A stretch of 64,000 nt of DNA from Sphingopyxis sp. JAI128 (GCF_014207235.1 NZ_JACHDA010000005.1:248001-312000), one strand, 5' to 3'. Positions 27,623 through 35,042 are shown, counted from the stretch's first letter. The notes: generated by a model from the letters alone, not told the origin. Program-made: numbers and translations.

Positions 27623-27692
27623 GGATCATGAGGAGAAATTTTTTCGGCTTAAAACCAGCGTCTTATAATTTCCCTTCGTTCGTTTCGAAATT

Positions 27693-27708
27693 TGGCACGG
27701 CTCCTGCA
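27693..27708 (+). promoter_or_regulatory. Sigma-54 (-24/-12) promoter of the rsr-rtcBA operon
   Basis: TGGCACGGCTCCTGCA matches TGGCACGNNNNTTGCW at every fixed base but one (C for the first T of TTGC). GG and GC are exactly in register. It is 110 bases before the rsr ATG and faces rsr, as the presence of RtcR demands. Confidence 0.88.
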
Positions 27709-27754
27709 AAACATCTTGCGTCGGGGCTCACGTCCCCCGGCGCAGTGGAACGGA

Positions 27755-27782
27755 GGGGCGGCCGGAATGGGCTGGCCGCCCC
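27755..27782 (+). other. Stable hairpin in the rsr 5' leader
   Basis: GGGGCGGCC and GGCCGCCCC form a perfect 9-bp stem with a 10-base loop, ending 21 bases before the AAAGGAG ribosome site of rsr. It could affect message stability or translation. There is no T-run, so it is unlikely to terminate transcription. Confidence 0.5.
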
Positions 27783-27817
27783 CGAGGACCGGCAAGAGAT
27801 TTCAAAGGAGTTGGACG

Positions 27818-29377
27818 ATGGCCAACAAGACCCTGTTTTCCTCGGCGCTCGCGCGCTTCCTGCCGCGCGCCGATGCGACGAATGAAGCCGGCGGCGTCGC
27901 TTATGCCTATGGCCCCCAAGCCAGGCTCGCACAGCTCGCCGCCACCGGCACGCTGGCGGACGGCTATTATTCCGGCGCCGATGCGCAGCTCGCCGATGTT
28001 CTGGCGGCCGCGCAGGCGGTATCGCCCGCATTCGTCGCCAAGGCCGCGGTCTATGCCCGTCAGGCGGGCGCGATGAAGGATATGCCGGCGCTGCTCGCCG
28101 CCTATCTCACCATCGCCGATCCCGACCTCGCGGTGCGCGTCTTCGGCCGCGTGATCGACAATGGCCGCATGCTGCGCAACTTCGTGCAGATCATGCGGTC
28201 GGGCCAGGTCGGCCGCCGTTCGCTCGGTTCGCGTCCCAAGCGGCTCGTCCGCGAGTGGCTGGAAAAGGCCTCGATGCCGCAGCTCATGGCCGCGGCGACG
28301 GGCAACAACCCCAGCCTCGCCGATATCGTCCGCATGGTCCACCCGGCGCCAGCTTCGGCCGAGCGGCGTGCCTTCTATGGCTGGCTGATCGGCAAGCCCT
28401 ATGATGTCGCGGCACTGCCTGCGGAAATCGCGGCGTTCGAGATCTGGAAGCGCGACCCCGCGGGGCCGCTGCCCCCGGTGCCGTTCGAATGGCTGACCGC
28501 CTTTCCGCTGACCGCACAGCAGTGGGCAGAGCTTTCCGGCCGGATCGGCTGGCAGGCGCTGCGCATGAACCTCAACACGCTGGCGCGGGGCGGAGCGTTC
28601 GACGTGAAGGGAGTCACCGAAGCCGTCGCGGCGCGGTTGTCGGATGCCGATACGATCGCCCGGGTCCGTCCGGCGCCGTATCAGCTGATGGTCGCGCTGG
28701 GTCAGGTCGGCGACGCGGTTCCGCTGCGCGTCCAGGCGGCGCTCGAAGAGGCGCTCGAACTGTCGCTCAGGGCGGTTCCGGTGCTGGCGGGCAATGTCGT
28801 GGTCTGTCCGGATGTCTCGGGCTCGATGAGCTGGGCGGCGACCGGATATCGCAAGGGCGCGACCTCCGCAGTCCGTTGCATCGACATCGCGGCGCTCGTC
28901 GCGGCGGCGGTGCTGCGCACCAACAGGCAGGCACTGGTGATGCCGTTCGATGTCGATGTTGTCGACATGGCGCTCGATCCCAGGGCGCGCGTCGCGGTCA
29001 ACGCGGCGCGGCTGGCGGCGATCGGCGGCGGCGGTACCAATGTCTCGGCCCCGCTCGCCCGGCTCAATGCCGAGCGCGCAAGCGTCGATACGGTGGTGAT
29101 CGTGTCCGACAACGAAAGCTGGATCGATCCCTCGCGCCACGGCGCCACGGCGACGATGAACGCGTGGACGAAGCTGAAGGCCCGCAACCCGGGCGCGAAG
29201 CTGATCTGCATCGACATCCAGCCTTATGGCACCACGCAGGCGCCGGATACCAAGGGGGACCGGAAGGACATCATGAATGTCGGTGGATTCACCGACGCGG
29301 TCTTCGACGCCATGGCGCGCTTCGCTTCCGGCGAAACGCGCGACTGGGTCCAGATCGTCAACGAAACGGAGGTTTGA
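27818..29377 (+). CDS. rsr: Rsr, bacterial Ro60 (TROVE-VWA) RNA-binding protein
   Basis: 519 residues from the ATG at 27818, eight bases after AAAGGAG. The N-terminal part, to about residue 320, is the alpha-helical TROVE ring that holds misfolded RNA and Y RNA (AVYARQAGAMKDMPALLAAYL, RPKRLVREWLEKA). The C-terminal VWA domain has its MIDAS DVSGSM at 332-337 and GGGGTNVSAPL later. Ro60 proteins tether to Y RNAs, and in bacteria Rsr with a Y RNA can dock on the exonuclease PNPase. It is first in the RtcR operon, and three Y-RNA-like sequences follow directly. Confidence 0.95.
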   Translation: MANKTLFSSALARFLPRADATNEAGGVAYAYGPQARLAQLAATGTLADGYYSGADAQLADVLAAAQAVSPAFVAKAAVYARQAGAMKDMPALLAAYLTIADPDLAVRVFGRVIDNGRMLRNFVQIMRSGQVGRRSLGSRPKRLVREWLEKASMPQLMAAATGNNPSLADIVRMVHPAPASAERRAFYGWLIGKPYDVAALPAEIAAFEIWKRDPAGPLPPVPFEWLTAFPLTAQQWAELSGRIGWQALRMNLNTLARGGAFDVKGVTEAVAARLSDADTIARVRPAPYQLMVALGQVGDAVPLRVQAALEEALELSLRAVPVLAGNVVVCPDVSGSMSWAATGYRKGATSAVRCIDIAALVAAAVLRTNRQALVMPFDVDVVDMALDPRARVAVNAARLAAIGGGGTNVSAPLARLNAERASVDTVVIVSDNESWIDPSRHGATATMNAWTKLKARNPGAKLICIDIQPYGTTQAPDTKGDRKDIMNVGGFTDAVFDAMARFASGETRDWVQIVNETEV

Positions 29378-29387
29378 ACTAGGGTCA

Positions 29388-29493
29388 CGGCGAATGTCGG
29401 AAAGGACTACATTGATAATGTGGCGGTCGCGGGTTCGAATCCCGTCACAGGAATGTAGCTTAAAGACCGCCGTCTCATCACATCTCGTCGCTG
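29388..29493 (+). ncRNA. Y-RNA-like unit 1 (YrlA-type tRNA mimic)
   Basis: Starts 11 bases after the rsr stop. The outer helix is CGGCGA (29388-29393) with TCGCTG (29488-29493). GGACTACA at 29404-29411 is shared with units 2 and 3, and a small hairpin ACAT/ATGT follows. A 7-bp helix, 29422-29428 with 29465-29471, closes a module holding a T arm (CGGG-TTCGAAT-CCCG, 29430-29444), a short GGAA-capped stem and a D-arm-like GTAGCTTA. This T arm, closed acceptor, D arm order is the circularly permuted tRNA mimicry described for YrlA. The second helix (29404-29407 with 29472-29475) is shorter than in units 2 and 3. Exact ends are not known. Confidence 0.75.
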
Positions 29494-29506
29494 CGAGACA
29501 CTTTCA

Positions 29507-29610
29507 TGCTGGCAAATGCCGGCGGGACTACATCGGTCAGGCCGAAAGGCCCGCGGTTCGACTCCGCACCGGAGAAATCCGGATGTCTCGCCACACACTC
29601 GTTGCCAGCA
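29507..29610 (+). ncRNA. Y-RNA-like unit 2
   Basis: The outer helix is a perfect 9 bp, TGCTGGCAA (29507-29515) with TTGCCAGCA (29602-29610). After an asymmetric internal loop, the second helix GGCGGGAC (29521-29528) pairs with GTCTCGCC (29585-29592), one G-T pair. Inside are a small hairpin (29533-29545), a T-arm mimic with 4-bp stem and loop TTCGACT (29553-29567), and CCGGA-GAAA-TCCGG (29569-29582), the capped acceptor mimic. The two-helix stem with internal loop is the layout expected for the Ro-binding stem of a Y RNA. Unlike the other units it lacks TAGCTCA after the capped stem. Confidence 0.75.
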
Positions 29611-29620
29611 CCCCAAACAG

Positions 29621-29749
29621 GTCGGCGAATGCCGGCGGGACTACAGGGTCAGAGCGTCCGCTTCATCGCGGAAGGTCGGCGGTTCAAGTCCGCCCCCCGG
29701 CACGCCGGAGTAGCTCAGGAAAAATGTCTCGCCACGCCTCGTCGCCGGC
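29621..29749 (+). ncRNA. Y-RNA-like unit 3
   Basis: The outer helix is GTCGGCGA (29621-29628) with TCGCCGGC (29742-29749), 8 bp with one T-G pair. The second helix GGCGGGAC (29634-29641) pairs with GTCTCGCC (29726-29733), identical to unit 2. Inside: a hairpin TCCGC/GCGGA (29657-29672), a full T-arm mimic with 5-bp stem and loop TTCAAGT (29678-29694), a CCGG-CACG-CCGG stem (29697-29708), and AGTAGCTCAGG (from 29709), which copies a tRNA D arm. This is the clearest permuted tRNA mimic of the three. It ends 31 bases before the rtcB start. Confidence 0.78.
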
Positions 29750-29780
29750 ACCATGAAGAACAGGAAGAAGGAGGTCAGCC

Positions 29781-31007
29781 ATGACCCAGACGAGCTATGA
29801 AGTGATGAATGTCGAGGGCGGACGCCCGGTCAAGATGTGGACGCGCGGCGTACCCGTCGAGGACATGGCGCGCGCGCAGCTGACCAAGGCGGCGAAAATG
29901 CCGTTCGTGTTCAAACATGTTGCCGCGATGCCAGACGTCCATGTCGGCATCGGCGCCACCGTCGGATCGGTGATCCCGACGAAAGGCGCGGTGATCCCGG
30001 CGGCGGTCGGCGTCGATATCGGCTGCGGCATGATGGCCGCGCGCACCACGCTGATGGCGCACGACCTGCCCGACAATCTGGAGGGCATCCGCAGCGCGAT
30101 CGAGGCGGCGGTTCCGCACGGCCGGTCGGTCGGGCGCGGCCAGCGCGACCATGGTTCGTGGGGCGATCCCCCGGCCGCGATCGTCGACGCCTGGGCGACG
30201 CTCGCCGAGCGCTTCGGTCATATCGTCGCCAAGCATCCGCGGCTGAAAAACACCAACAACCTGACGCATCTGGGAACGCTCGGAACGGGCAACCATTTCA
30301 TCGAGCTGTGCCTCGATACCGAGGCGCGGGTGTGGGTGATGCTGCATTCGGGGTCGCGCGGCGTCGGCAACGCGATCGGCACATACTTCATCGAATTGGC
30401 GAAGAAGGACATGCGCAAGTGGTTCATCAACCTGCCCGACGAGGACCTAGCCTACTTCCCGGAAGGGACCGACCATTTCGACGATTATGTCGAGGCGGTC
30501 GGCTGGGCGCAGGACTTTGCCGCGCTGAACCGGCGCATGATGATGGCGAACGTCATCGCCGCGCTCCGCCTCCAGATCGCCAAGCCCTTCGAGGCCCAGG
30601 CCGAAGCGGTGAACTGCCACCACAATTATGTGACGCGCGAGAACCATTTCGGCGAGAATGTGCTCGTCACCAGAAAGGGTGCCGTGCGCGCGGCGAAAGG
30701 CACAATGGGGATCATTCCGGGTTCGATGGGCGCGAAATCGTTCATCGTGCGCGGACTGGGCAACCCGGAGTCGTTCGACAGCTGCAGCCATGGCGCGGGC
30801 CGCGTCATGAGCCGCACCGCGGCGAAGAAGCTCGTCACGCTCGACGAGCATATCGCCGACACCGCGGGTGTCGAATGCCGCAAGGACGAAGGCGTCATCG
30901 ACGAGACGCCGAAGGCGTACAAGCCGATCGAGGCGGTGATGGCGGCGCAGGCCGACCTCGTCGAGATCGTCCATACGCTGAAGCAGGTGGTGTGCGTGAA
31001 GGGGTGA
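29781..31007 (+). CDS. rtcB: RtcB, GTP-dependent RNA-splicing ligase
   Basis: 408 residues, ATG nine bases after AAGGAGG. The guanylated histidine is H337 in SHGAGR, the same number as in the E. coli enzyme. The metal and GTP residues are visible in MPDVHVGIGATVGSVIP, VGVDIGCGMMAA, LGTLGTGNHFIE, MLHSGSRGVGN and NCHHNYV. RtcB joins 2',3'-cyclic phosphate or 3'-phosphate ends to 5'-OH ends, for example in cleaved tRNA. It lies downstream of rsr and the Y-RNA-like units and upstream of rtcA, so it should be under RtcR control. Confidence 0.97.
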   Translation: MTQTSYEVMNVEGGRPVKMWTRGVPVEDMARAQLTKAAKMPFVFKHVAAMPDVHVGIGATVGSVIPTKGAVIPAAVGVDIGCGMMAARTTLMAHDLPDNLEGIRSAIEAAVPHGRSVGRGQRDHGSWGDPPAAIVDAWATLAERFGHIVAKHPRLKNTNNLTHLGTLGTGNHFIELCLDTEARVWVMLHSGSRGVGNAIGTYFIELAKKDMRKWFINLPDEDLAYFPEGTDHFDDYVEAVGWAQDFAALNRRMMMANVIAALRLQIAKPFEAQAEAVNCHHNYVTRENHFGENVLVTRKGAVRAAKGTMGIIPGSMGAKSFIVRGLGNPESFDSCSHGAGRVMSRTAAKKLVTLDEHIADTAGVECRKDEGVIDETPKAYKPIEAVMAAQADLVEIVHTLKQVVCVKG

Positions 31008-31053
31008 CCCCTTCACGCCGCCGTCGGGGGGAGGCACCATGCGCGACCGGGTC

Positions 31054-31128
31054 GCCGAATGGCGGCAGGACGGCCGACATCCGACGATCGGAAGGAAATG
31101 GGCTGGAGGTTCTGGTGGATGCCTCGGT
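31054..31128 (+). ncRNA. Candidate decayed fourth Y-RNA-like unit
   Basis: The 151-bp gap between rtcB and rtcA contains GAATGGCGGCAGGAC at 31057-31071, matching 13 of 15 bases of the unit 3 sequence at the same place in the stem. GCCGA (31054-31058) can pair with TCGGT (31124-31128), and CAGGAC (31066-31071) with GTTCTG (31109-31114). There is no T-arm or D-arm sequence inside, so any tRNA-like part is lost. The pairing is weak and this may be chance in GC-rich DNA. Confidence 0.3.
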
Positions 31129-31158
31129 CGCTTGGTTTCTATAAGCAGTAGAGAATTT

Positions 31159-32178
31159 ATGATCATCATCGACGGATCGGAAGGCGAAGGCGGAGGGCAG
31201 GTGCTGCGCTACGCGTGCGCGCTGGCGCTCATGACCGGGCAGCCCTTCACGATCGAGAACATCCGCGGGGGACGCGAGAAGCCGGGGTTGATGCGCCAGC
31301 ATGTGACCGCGATCGAGGCGGCGTGCGTGATCGGCGGCGCCGAATGCTCGGGGCTGGCCGTGGGGTCGAACAGCATCGGCTTCCGACCCGGCCGCGTGAC
31401 GCCGGGCGACTATCATTTCGCGGTCGGCACCGCGGGGAGCACCGGGCTCGTCCTCCAGACGATCCTCGTGCCGCTGATGACCGCCGACGCGCCGTCGCGG
31501 CTTGTGATCGAGGGCGGGACGCATGCGATGGCCGCACCACCGTTCGACTTTATCGAGCGCACGCTGCTGCCCGTCATCAATCGCGTGGGCCCGACGGTGT
31601 CGGCGCGGCTTGTGCGCCATGGCTTTTTCCCGCGCGGCGGCGGGCGGATCGAGGTCGATATCGCGCCCGCGCCGCTCCGTCCGGTCGAATATATCGATCG
31701 CGGCGCGCGGCGCGGCGTGTCGGTGACCGCCATCGTCGCGGGCGTTCCCTTCGACATCGCCCAGCGCGAACTCGCGACCGCGCGAAAGACGCTGCCCGAA
31801 TGGCCCGAGGAGGCTTTTGTCACGCGGCAGGTCCCGGCCGAACAGGGTCCGGGCAATGCGTTGCTGGTCGAAGCGGAATTCGAGCATGTCACCGAGATCA
31901 TGGCGGGCTTCGGCAAGCTCGGCCTTCCCGCCGAGCGGCTTGCGCAGACCGCGGCGAAACGCATGGCGGGCTATCTCGCAAGCGATGCGTTCGCGGGCCC
32001 CTATCTGCAGGACCAGCTGCTGTTGCCGATGGCCTTCGCGCGCGGCGGCGCGTTCACGACGGTCAAGCCGGGCGGGCATATGCACACCGCCGCTGGCCTG
32101 ATCGAGCGCTTCACCGGCACGCGATTCCGGGTGTCGGGCCGCGACGACGGCCGGCATCTGGTCGAAGTGGTTGCCTGA
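31159..32178 (+). CDS. rtcA: RtcA, RNA 3'-terminal phosphate cyclase
   Basis: 339 residues from the ATG at 31159 (MIIIDGSEGEGGGQVLRYA), the conserved start. An in-frame ATG at 31039 has a better ribosome site (GGGGGGAGG) but would add 40 residues unlike the family. The adenylated histidine is H309 in KPGGHMHTAAG, as in E. coli. TAGSTGLVLQTILVPL and HGFFPRGGGRIEV are further family blocks. RtcA converts RNA 3'-phosphates to 2',3'-cyclic phosphates, the substrate of RtcB, and can also adenylate 5' ends. It ends the RNA repair operon. Confidence 0.95.
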   Translation: MIIIDGSEGEGGGQVLRYACALALMTGQPFTIENIRGGREKPGLMRQHVTAIEAACVIGGAECSGLAVGSNSIGFRPGRVTPGDYHFAVGTAGSTGLVLQTILVPLMTADAPSRLVIEGGTHAMAAPPFDFIERTLLPVINRVGPTVSARLVRHGFFPRGGGRIEVDIAPAPLRPVEYIDRGARRGVSVTAIVAGVPFDIAQRELATARKTLPEWPEEAFVTRQVPAEQGPGNALLVEAEFEHVTEIMAGFGKLGLPAERLAQTAAKRMAGYLASDAFAGPYLQDQLLLPMAFARGGAFTTVKPGGHMHTAAGLIERFTGTRFRVSGRDDGRHLVEVVA

Positions 32179-32189
32179 TCGCCGCGGCG

Positions 32190-32215
32190 GGGGCCTTGAA
32201 GCGACCCAAGGCCCC
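32190..32215 (+). terminator. Hairpin after rtcA
   Basis: GGGGCCTT and AAGGCCCC, perfect 8-bp stem with a 10-base loop, 11 bases after the rtcA stop. No T-run follows. It plausibly marks the 3' end of the repair operon or protects it from decay. Confidence 0.45.
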
Positions 32216-32291
32216 GTCCGCGTCGATTCATCTTGGCGTGCGGCTCCTTAGCGGCCTAAGCATATGCGCGACCAAGGAGATATGACCGCCG

Positions 32292-33455
32292 ATGTCCGAC
32301 CCGCGACAAGAAAGCCATCCCGACATCCGCGAAGCCGTGCGCCGCCTGTGTGCCGGTTTTCCCGGCGAATATTGGCAGGCGCTCGACCGTGACCGCATCT
32401 ATCCGACCGAATTCGTCCGCACGCTGACCGAAGCCGGCTTCCTGTCGGTGCTGATCCCCGAAGATTATGGCGGGTCGGGCCTCGGCCTTGGCGCGGCGAC
32501 TGCGGTGCTCGAGGAAATCCACCGGTCGGGCTGCAACGGCGGCGCGTGCCATGCGCAGATGTACACGATGGGCACGCTGCTGAAACATGGATCCGAAGCG
32601 CAGAAACAGGCCTATCTGCCCGCGATTGCCAGCGGCGAGCTGCGGCTGCAGGCGTTCGGGGTCACCGAACCGACCGCGGGGACCGACACCACGCGTATCC
32701 GCACCTTCGCCAAGCGGGTCGGCGACAATTATATCGTCAACGGGCAGAAGATCTGGATCAGCCGCGCCGAACATTCGGACCTGATGGTGCTGCTATGCCG
32801 CACGACGCCGCGCGAGGAATGCGCCAAGTCTTCCGACGGGATGAGCGTGCTGCTTGTCGACATGCGCGAGGCGCAGGGCAACGGCCTCACCATCCGGCCG
32901 GTGCGGACGATGCTCAACCATGCGACGACCGAGCTGTTCTTCGACGACCTTGAAGTTCCCGCGGCGAACCTGATCGGCGAGGAGGGCAAGGGCTTTCGCT
33001 ACATTCTCTCGGGCATGAACGCCGAACGCATCCTGATCGCGTCCGAATGCATCGGCGACGGCCGCTTCTTCGTCGACCGCGCATCGGCCTATGCGAAGGA
33101 GCGCGCGGTGTTCGGCCGCCCGATCGGTGAAAATCAGGGCGTGCAATTCCCGATCGCGCGCGCCTGGGTCCAGATTGCCGCCGCCGCCGAGATGGTCGAC
33201 AAGGCGGCGCGCCTGTTCGACGCGGGCGCGGATTGCGGGACCGAGGCCAATATGGCGAAGATGCTGGCGTCGGAGGCAAGCTGGTATGCCGCCGACATGT
33301 GCATCCAGACCCACGGCGGGTTCGGCTTTGCCGAAGAATATGACATCGAGCGCAAGTTCCGCGAGACGCGGCTGTATCAAGTCGCGCCGATCAGCACCAA
33401 TTTGATCCTGAGCCATGTCGCGACGCACGCGCTCGGCCTGCCCAAAAGCTTCTGA
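32292..33455 (+). CDS. Acyl-CoA dehydrogenase
   Basis: 387 residues. FAD- and substrate-binding segments: FLSVLIPEDYGGSGLGLGAA, LQAFGVTEPTAGTDTTR, GQKIWISRAEHSDLMVLL, LSGMNAERILIASECIGDG, RAVFGRPIGENQGVQFPIA, IQTHGGFGFAEEYDIERKFRETRLYQVAPISTNLI. These are standard for the family; the NAERI segment and the C-terminal QVAPIST are typical of enzymes for branched or unusual chains. The gene is followed 7 bp later by a MaoC-like hydratase, so the two probably do consecutive dehydrogenation and hydration steps. An AAGGAG at 32274 lies 12-13 bases from the chosen ATG. Confidence 0.88.
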   Translation: MSDPRQESHPDIREAVRRLCAGFPGEYWQALDRDRIYPTEFVRTLTEAGFLSVLIPEDYGGSGLGLGAATAVLEEIHRSGCNGGACHAQMYTMGTLLKHGSEAQKQAYLPAIASGELRLQAFGVTEPTAGTDTTRIRTFAKRVGDNYIVNGQKIWISRAEHSDLMVLLCRTTPREECAKSSDGMSVLLVDMREAQGNGLTIRPVRTMLNHATTELFFDDLEVPAANLIGEEGKGFRYILSGMNAERILIASECIGDGRFFVDRASAYAKERAVFGRPIGENQGVQFPIARAWVQIAAAAEMVDKAARLFDAGADCGTEANMAKMLASEASWYAADMCIQTHGGFGFAEEYDIERKFRETRLYQVAPISTNLILSHVATHALGLPKSF

Positions 33456-33462
33456 GGGCGCG

Positions 33463-34299
33463 ATGGACGATTATTCCGCCTGGGTGGGCCGCAGCGAGAC
33501 GCGCACCGATATCGCCGCGCCCGCCCCGCTCGCCGGCCTCGCCGCGCTGCTCGACCATGATGTTTCGCCATGGACGCCGGGCACCGTCCCGCCGCTCGGC
33601 CACTGGCTCTATTTCCTGCCCGATGCGCGCCAGTCGGCGATCGGCGCCGACGGCCACCCGCGCCGCGACGAGCATGGCCTGCTCCCGCCGACGCCGTTGC
33701 CGCGACGCATGTGGGCGGGCAGCCGGATCGCGTTCCTGTCGCCTGTCGCGGTCGGCGCGGCGCTGACGCGCGTCACCACAATCGACGCGATCAAGCCGAA
33801 ACGCGGCGCGAGCGGCGATCTGCTGTTCGTCACGGTGCGCCACGATATTGCCGCCGACGGCGTCCCCGCGATCCGCGAGGAACAGGACATCGTGTTTCGC
33901 GAAGCCGCAACCGGACCCGCGGCGCCGCTGCCGCCGGTTGCGCCGACCGATTCCGAACCGGCCGATGCCGTCCGCAGCATCGCGCCCGATCCGGTGTTGT
34001 TGTTCCGCTACTCGGCGCTCACCTTCAACGCGCACCGGATTCACTATGATCGCGACTATGCGCGCGAAATCGAAGGCTATGCAGGGCTTGTCGTCCATGG
34101 CCCGCTGATCGCGACCCTGCTGATGGATCATGCGCTGCGTTCGAGCCTTGTGCCGCGTCGTTTCGCTTTCCGCGCCGAAGCGCCGCTGATCGACGGCACC
34201 CCCTTCGATCTTTGCCTCGTGCGACAGGACGGCGGCGCTCGCCTGTGGGCGCGCGATGCGGCGGGCCGCGCGACGATGCGCGCCGAGGTCGATCTGTAG
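33463..34299 (+). CDS. MaoC/hot-dog acyl-CoA hydratase (mesaconyl-C4-CoA hydratase-like)
   Basis: 278 residues, ATG at 33463, seven bases after the dehydrogenase stop. The fold is a double hot dog: an N-terminal half with HWLYFLPDARQSAIGADGHPRR and PRRMWAGSRIAF, and a C-terminal half with the hydratase motif FRYSALTFNAHRIHYDRDYAREIEGYAGLVVHGPLIATLL. The last block is the R-specific hydratase signature, with catalytic Asp/His in the NAHRIHYD region. Proteins of this shape include fungal Htd2-like and Chloroflexus mesaconyl-C4-CoA hydratases. It should hydrate the enoyl-CoA made by its neighbour. Confidence 0.8.
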   Translation: MDDYSAWVGRSETRTDIAAPAPLAGLAALLDHDVSPWTPGTVPPLGHWLYFLPDARQSAIGADGHPRRDEHGLLPPTPLPRRMWAGSRIAFLSPVAVGAALTRVTTIDAIKPKRGASGDLLFVTVRHDIAADGVPAIREEQDIVFREAATGPAAPLPPVAPTDSEPADAVRSIAPDPVLLFRYSALTFNAHRIHYDRDYAREIEGYAGLVVHGPLIATLLMDHALRSSLVPRRFAFRAEAPLIDGTPFDLCLVRQDGGARLWARDAAGRATMRAEVDL

Positions 34300-34317
34300 G
34301 AGGCGCCCCCCGCCCAC

Positions 34318-34797
34318 CTATTCGCGGTCGATCGCCCCGGTATCGAGCAGCGGGGCGGCATCGACGTCGCCGGCGCCGAGCAGGTCGGCCAGCCGCTCGG
34401 TGCCCGCCAAAATCATCGCCTGCTCCCATCCTTGCAGTTCGGCAAATCCCGCCTCGAACTTTTCCTGCAACATGTCGGGCGCCTCGACGAGACGGCGGCG
34501 GCCCGGTTCCGTGGCTTCGAGGTGGATCCGTCGCTTGTCCTGCGCGCTGCGTGTCCGGCTCGCGAGCCCCAGCGCCACGAGGCGGTCGACGATCGCCGTG
34601 ATGGTCGCGTGGCTGAACTCCAGCCGCTGCGCGACCAGCCCGGGCGTGACTTCGTCGCCCGCATCGATCTCACGCAAGACCAGAAGCTGCGACGGCGTGA
34701 GTCCCGTCGCAGCGGCAAGCCGCCGGGTGCCGCTTTCGGTCGCCCGCAGCACGCGCCGCAGGGCCTTCAACGTCGCATTGGCAATATCGGGCTCCAT
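34318..34797 (-). CDS. MarR-family regulator, probable ectoine repressor EctR
   Basis: 159 residues. The winged helix is about residues 30-100: GLTPSQLLVLREIDAGDEVTPGLVAQRLEFSHATITAIVDRLVALGLASR, then the wing AQDKRRIHLEATEPGRRRL. The gene is divergent from ectA with 245 bp between starts, and a 23-bp palindrome lies in the gap. MarR-type EctR repressors divergent from ect genes are known from methanotrophs and other bacteria, so this is the best guess; it is not sequence-proven. It is also convergent with the MaoC gene, 18 bp apart. Confidence 0.75.
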   Translation of the reverse strand: MEPDIANATLKALRRVLRATESGTRRLAAATGLTPSQLLVLREIDAGDEVTPGLVAQRLEFSHATITAIVDRLVALGLASRTRSAQDKRRIHLEATEPGRRRLVEAPDMLQEKFEAGFAELQGWEQAMILAGTERLADLLGAGDVDAAPLLDTGAIDRE

Positions 34798-34873
34798 CGC
34801 GCTTTGTTAGCCGCCCGGCGCGCGCACGCCAAACGCATTATCGGCAATCGTCATCGCTGACACAGCCCTGTAA

Positions 34874-34896
34874 TATATTTCGATATCTGAAATATA
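34874..34896. promoter_or_regulatory. Palindromic operator in the marR-ectA gap
   Basis: TATATTTC, seven-base spacer GATATCT, GAAATATA: perfect 8-bp arms with a palindromic GATATC inside the spacer. It lies 77 bases upstream of the marR start and about 147 bases before ectA. Size and AT-rich symmetry fit a MarR-family operator. Confidence 0.6.
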
Positions 34897-35042
34897 ATTA
34901 CGACTCCGGGTTGAATGATTTGCCGCTGCCCCTATATTTTGCGCGACCAAACGGCTCGGGCGGATCGCCCATAGGGTCGATTGCGCACGAATTTTATTTC
35001 AGGAGATGAAAGATACTAGATCGGCAAACAGACGACGAGTCC

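Noticed and set aside
29430-29694. Three GGTTCRANYCC-like T arms read as ordinary tRNA genes
   Set aside because: No matching acceptor or anticodon arms surround them in the normal order. The arms are permuted and enclosed in long Y-type stems.
29277-29784. Open frames running across the rsr-rtcB gap on both strands
   Set aside because: Their translations have no family features, while the DNA shows repeated paired structures and T-arm sequences. The RNA explanation is far better.
31100-31144. LEVLVDASVAWFL read out of frame before rtcA, like the start of a PIN-domain toxin
   Set aside because: Only about 14 residues before a stop, no active-site acids downstream and no antitoxin; likely chance.
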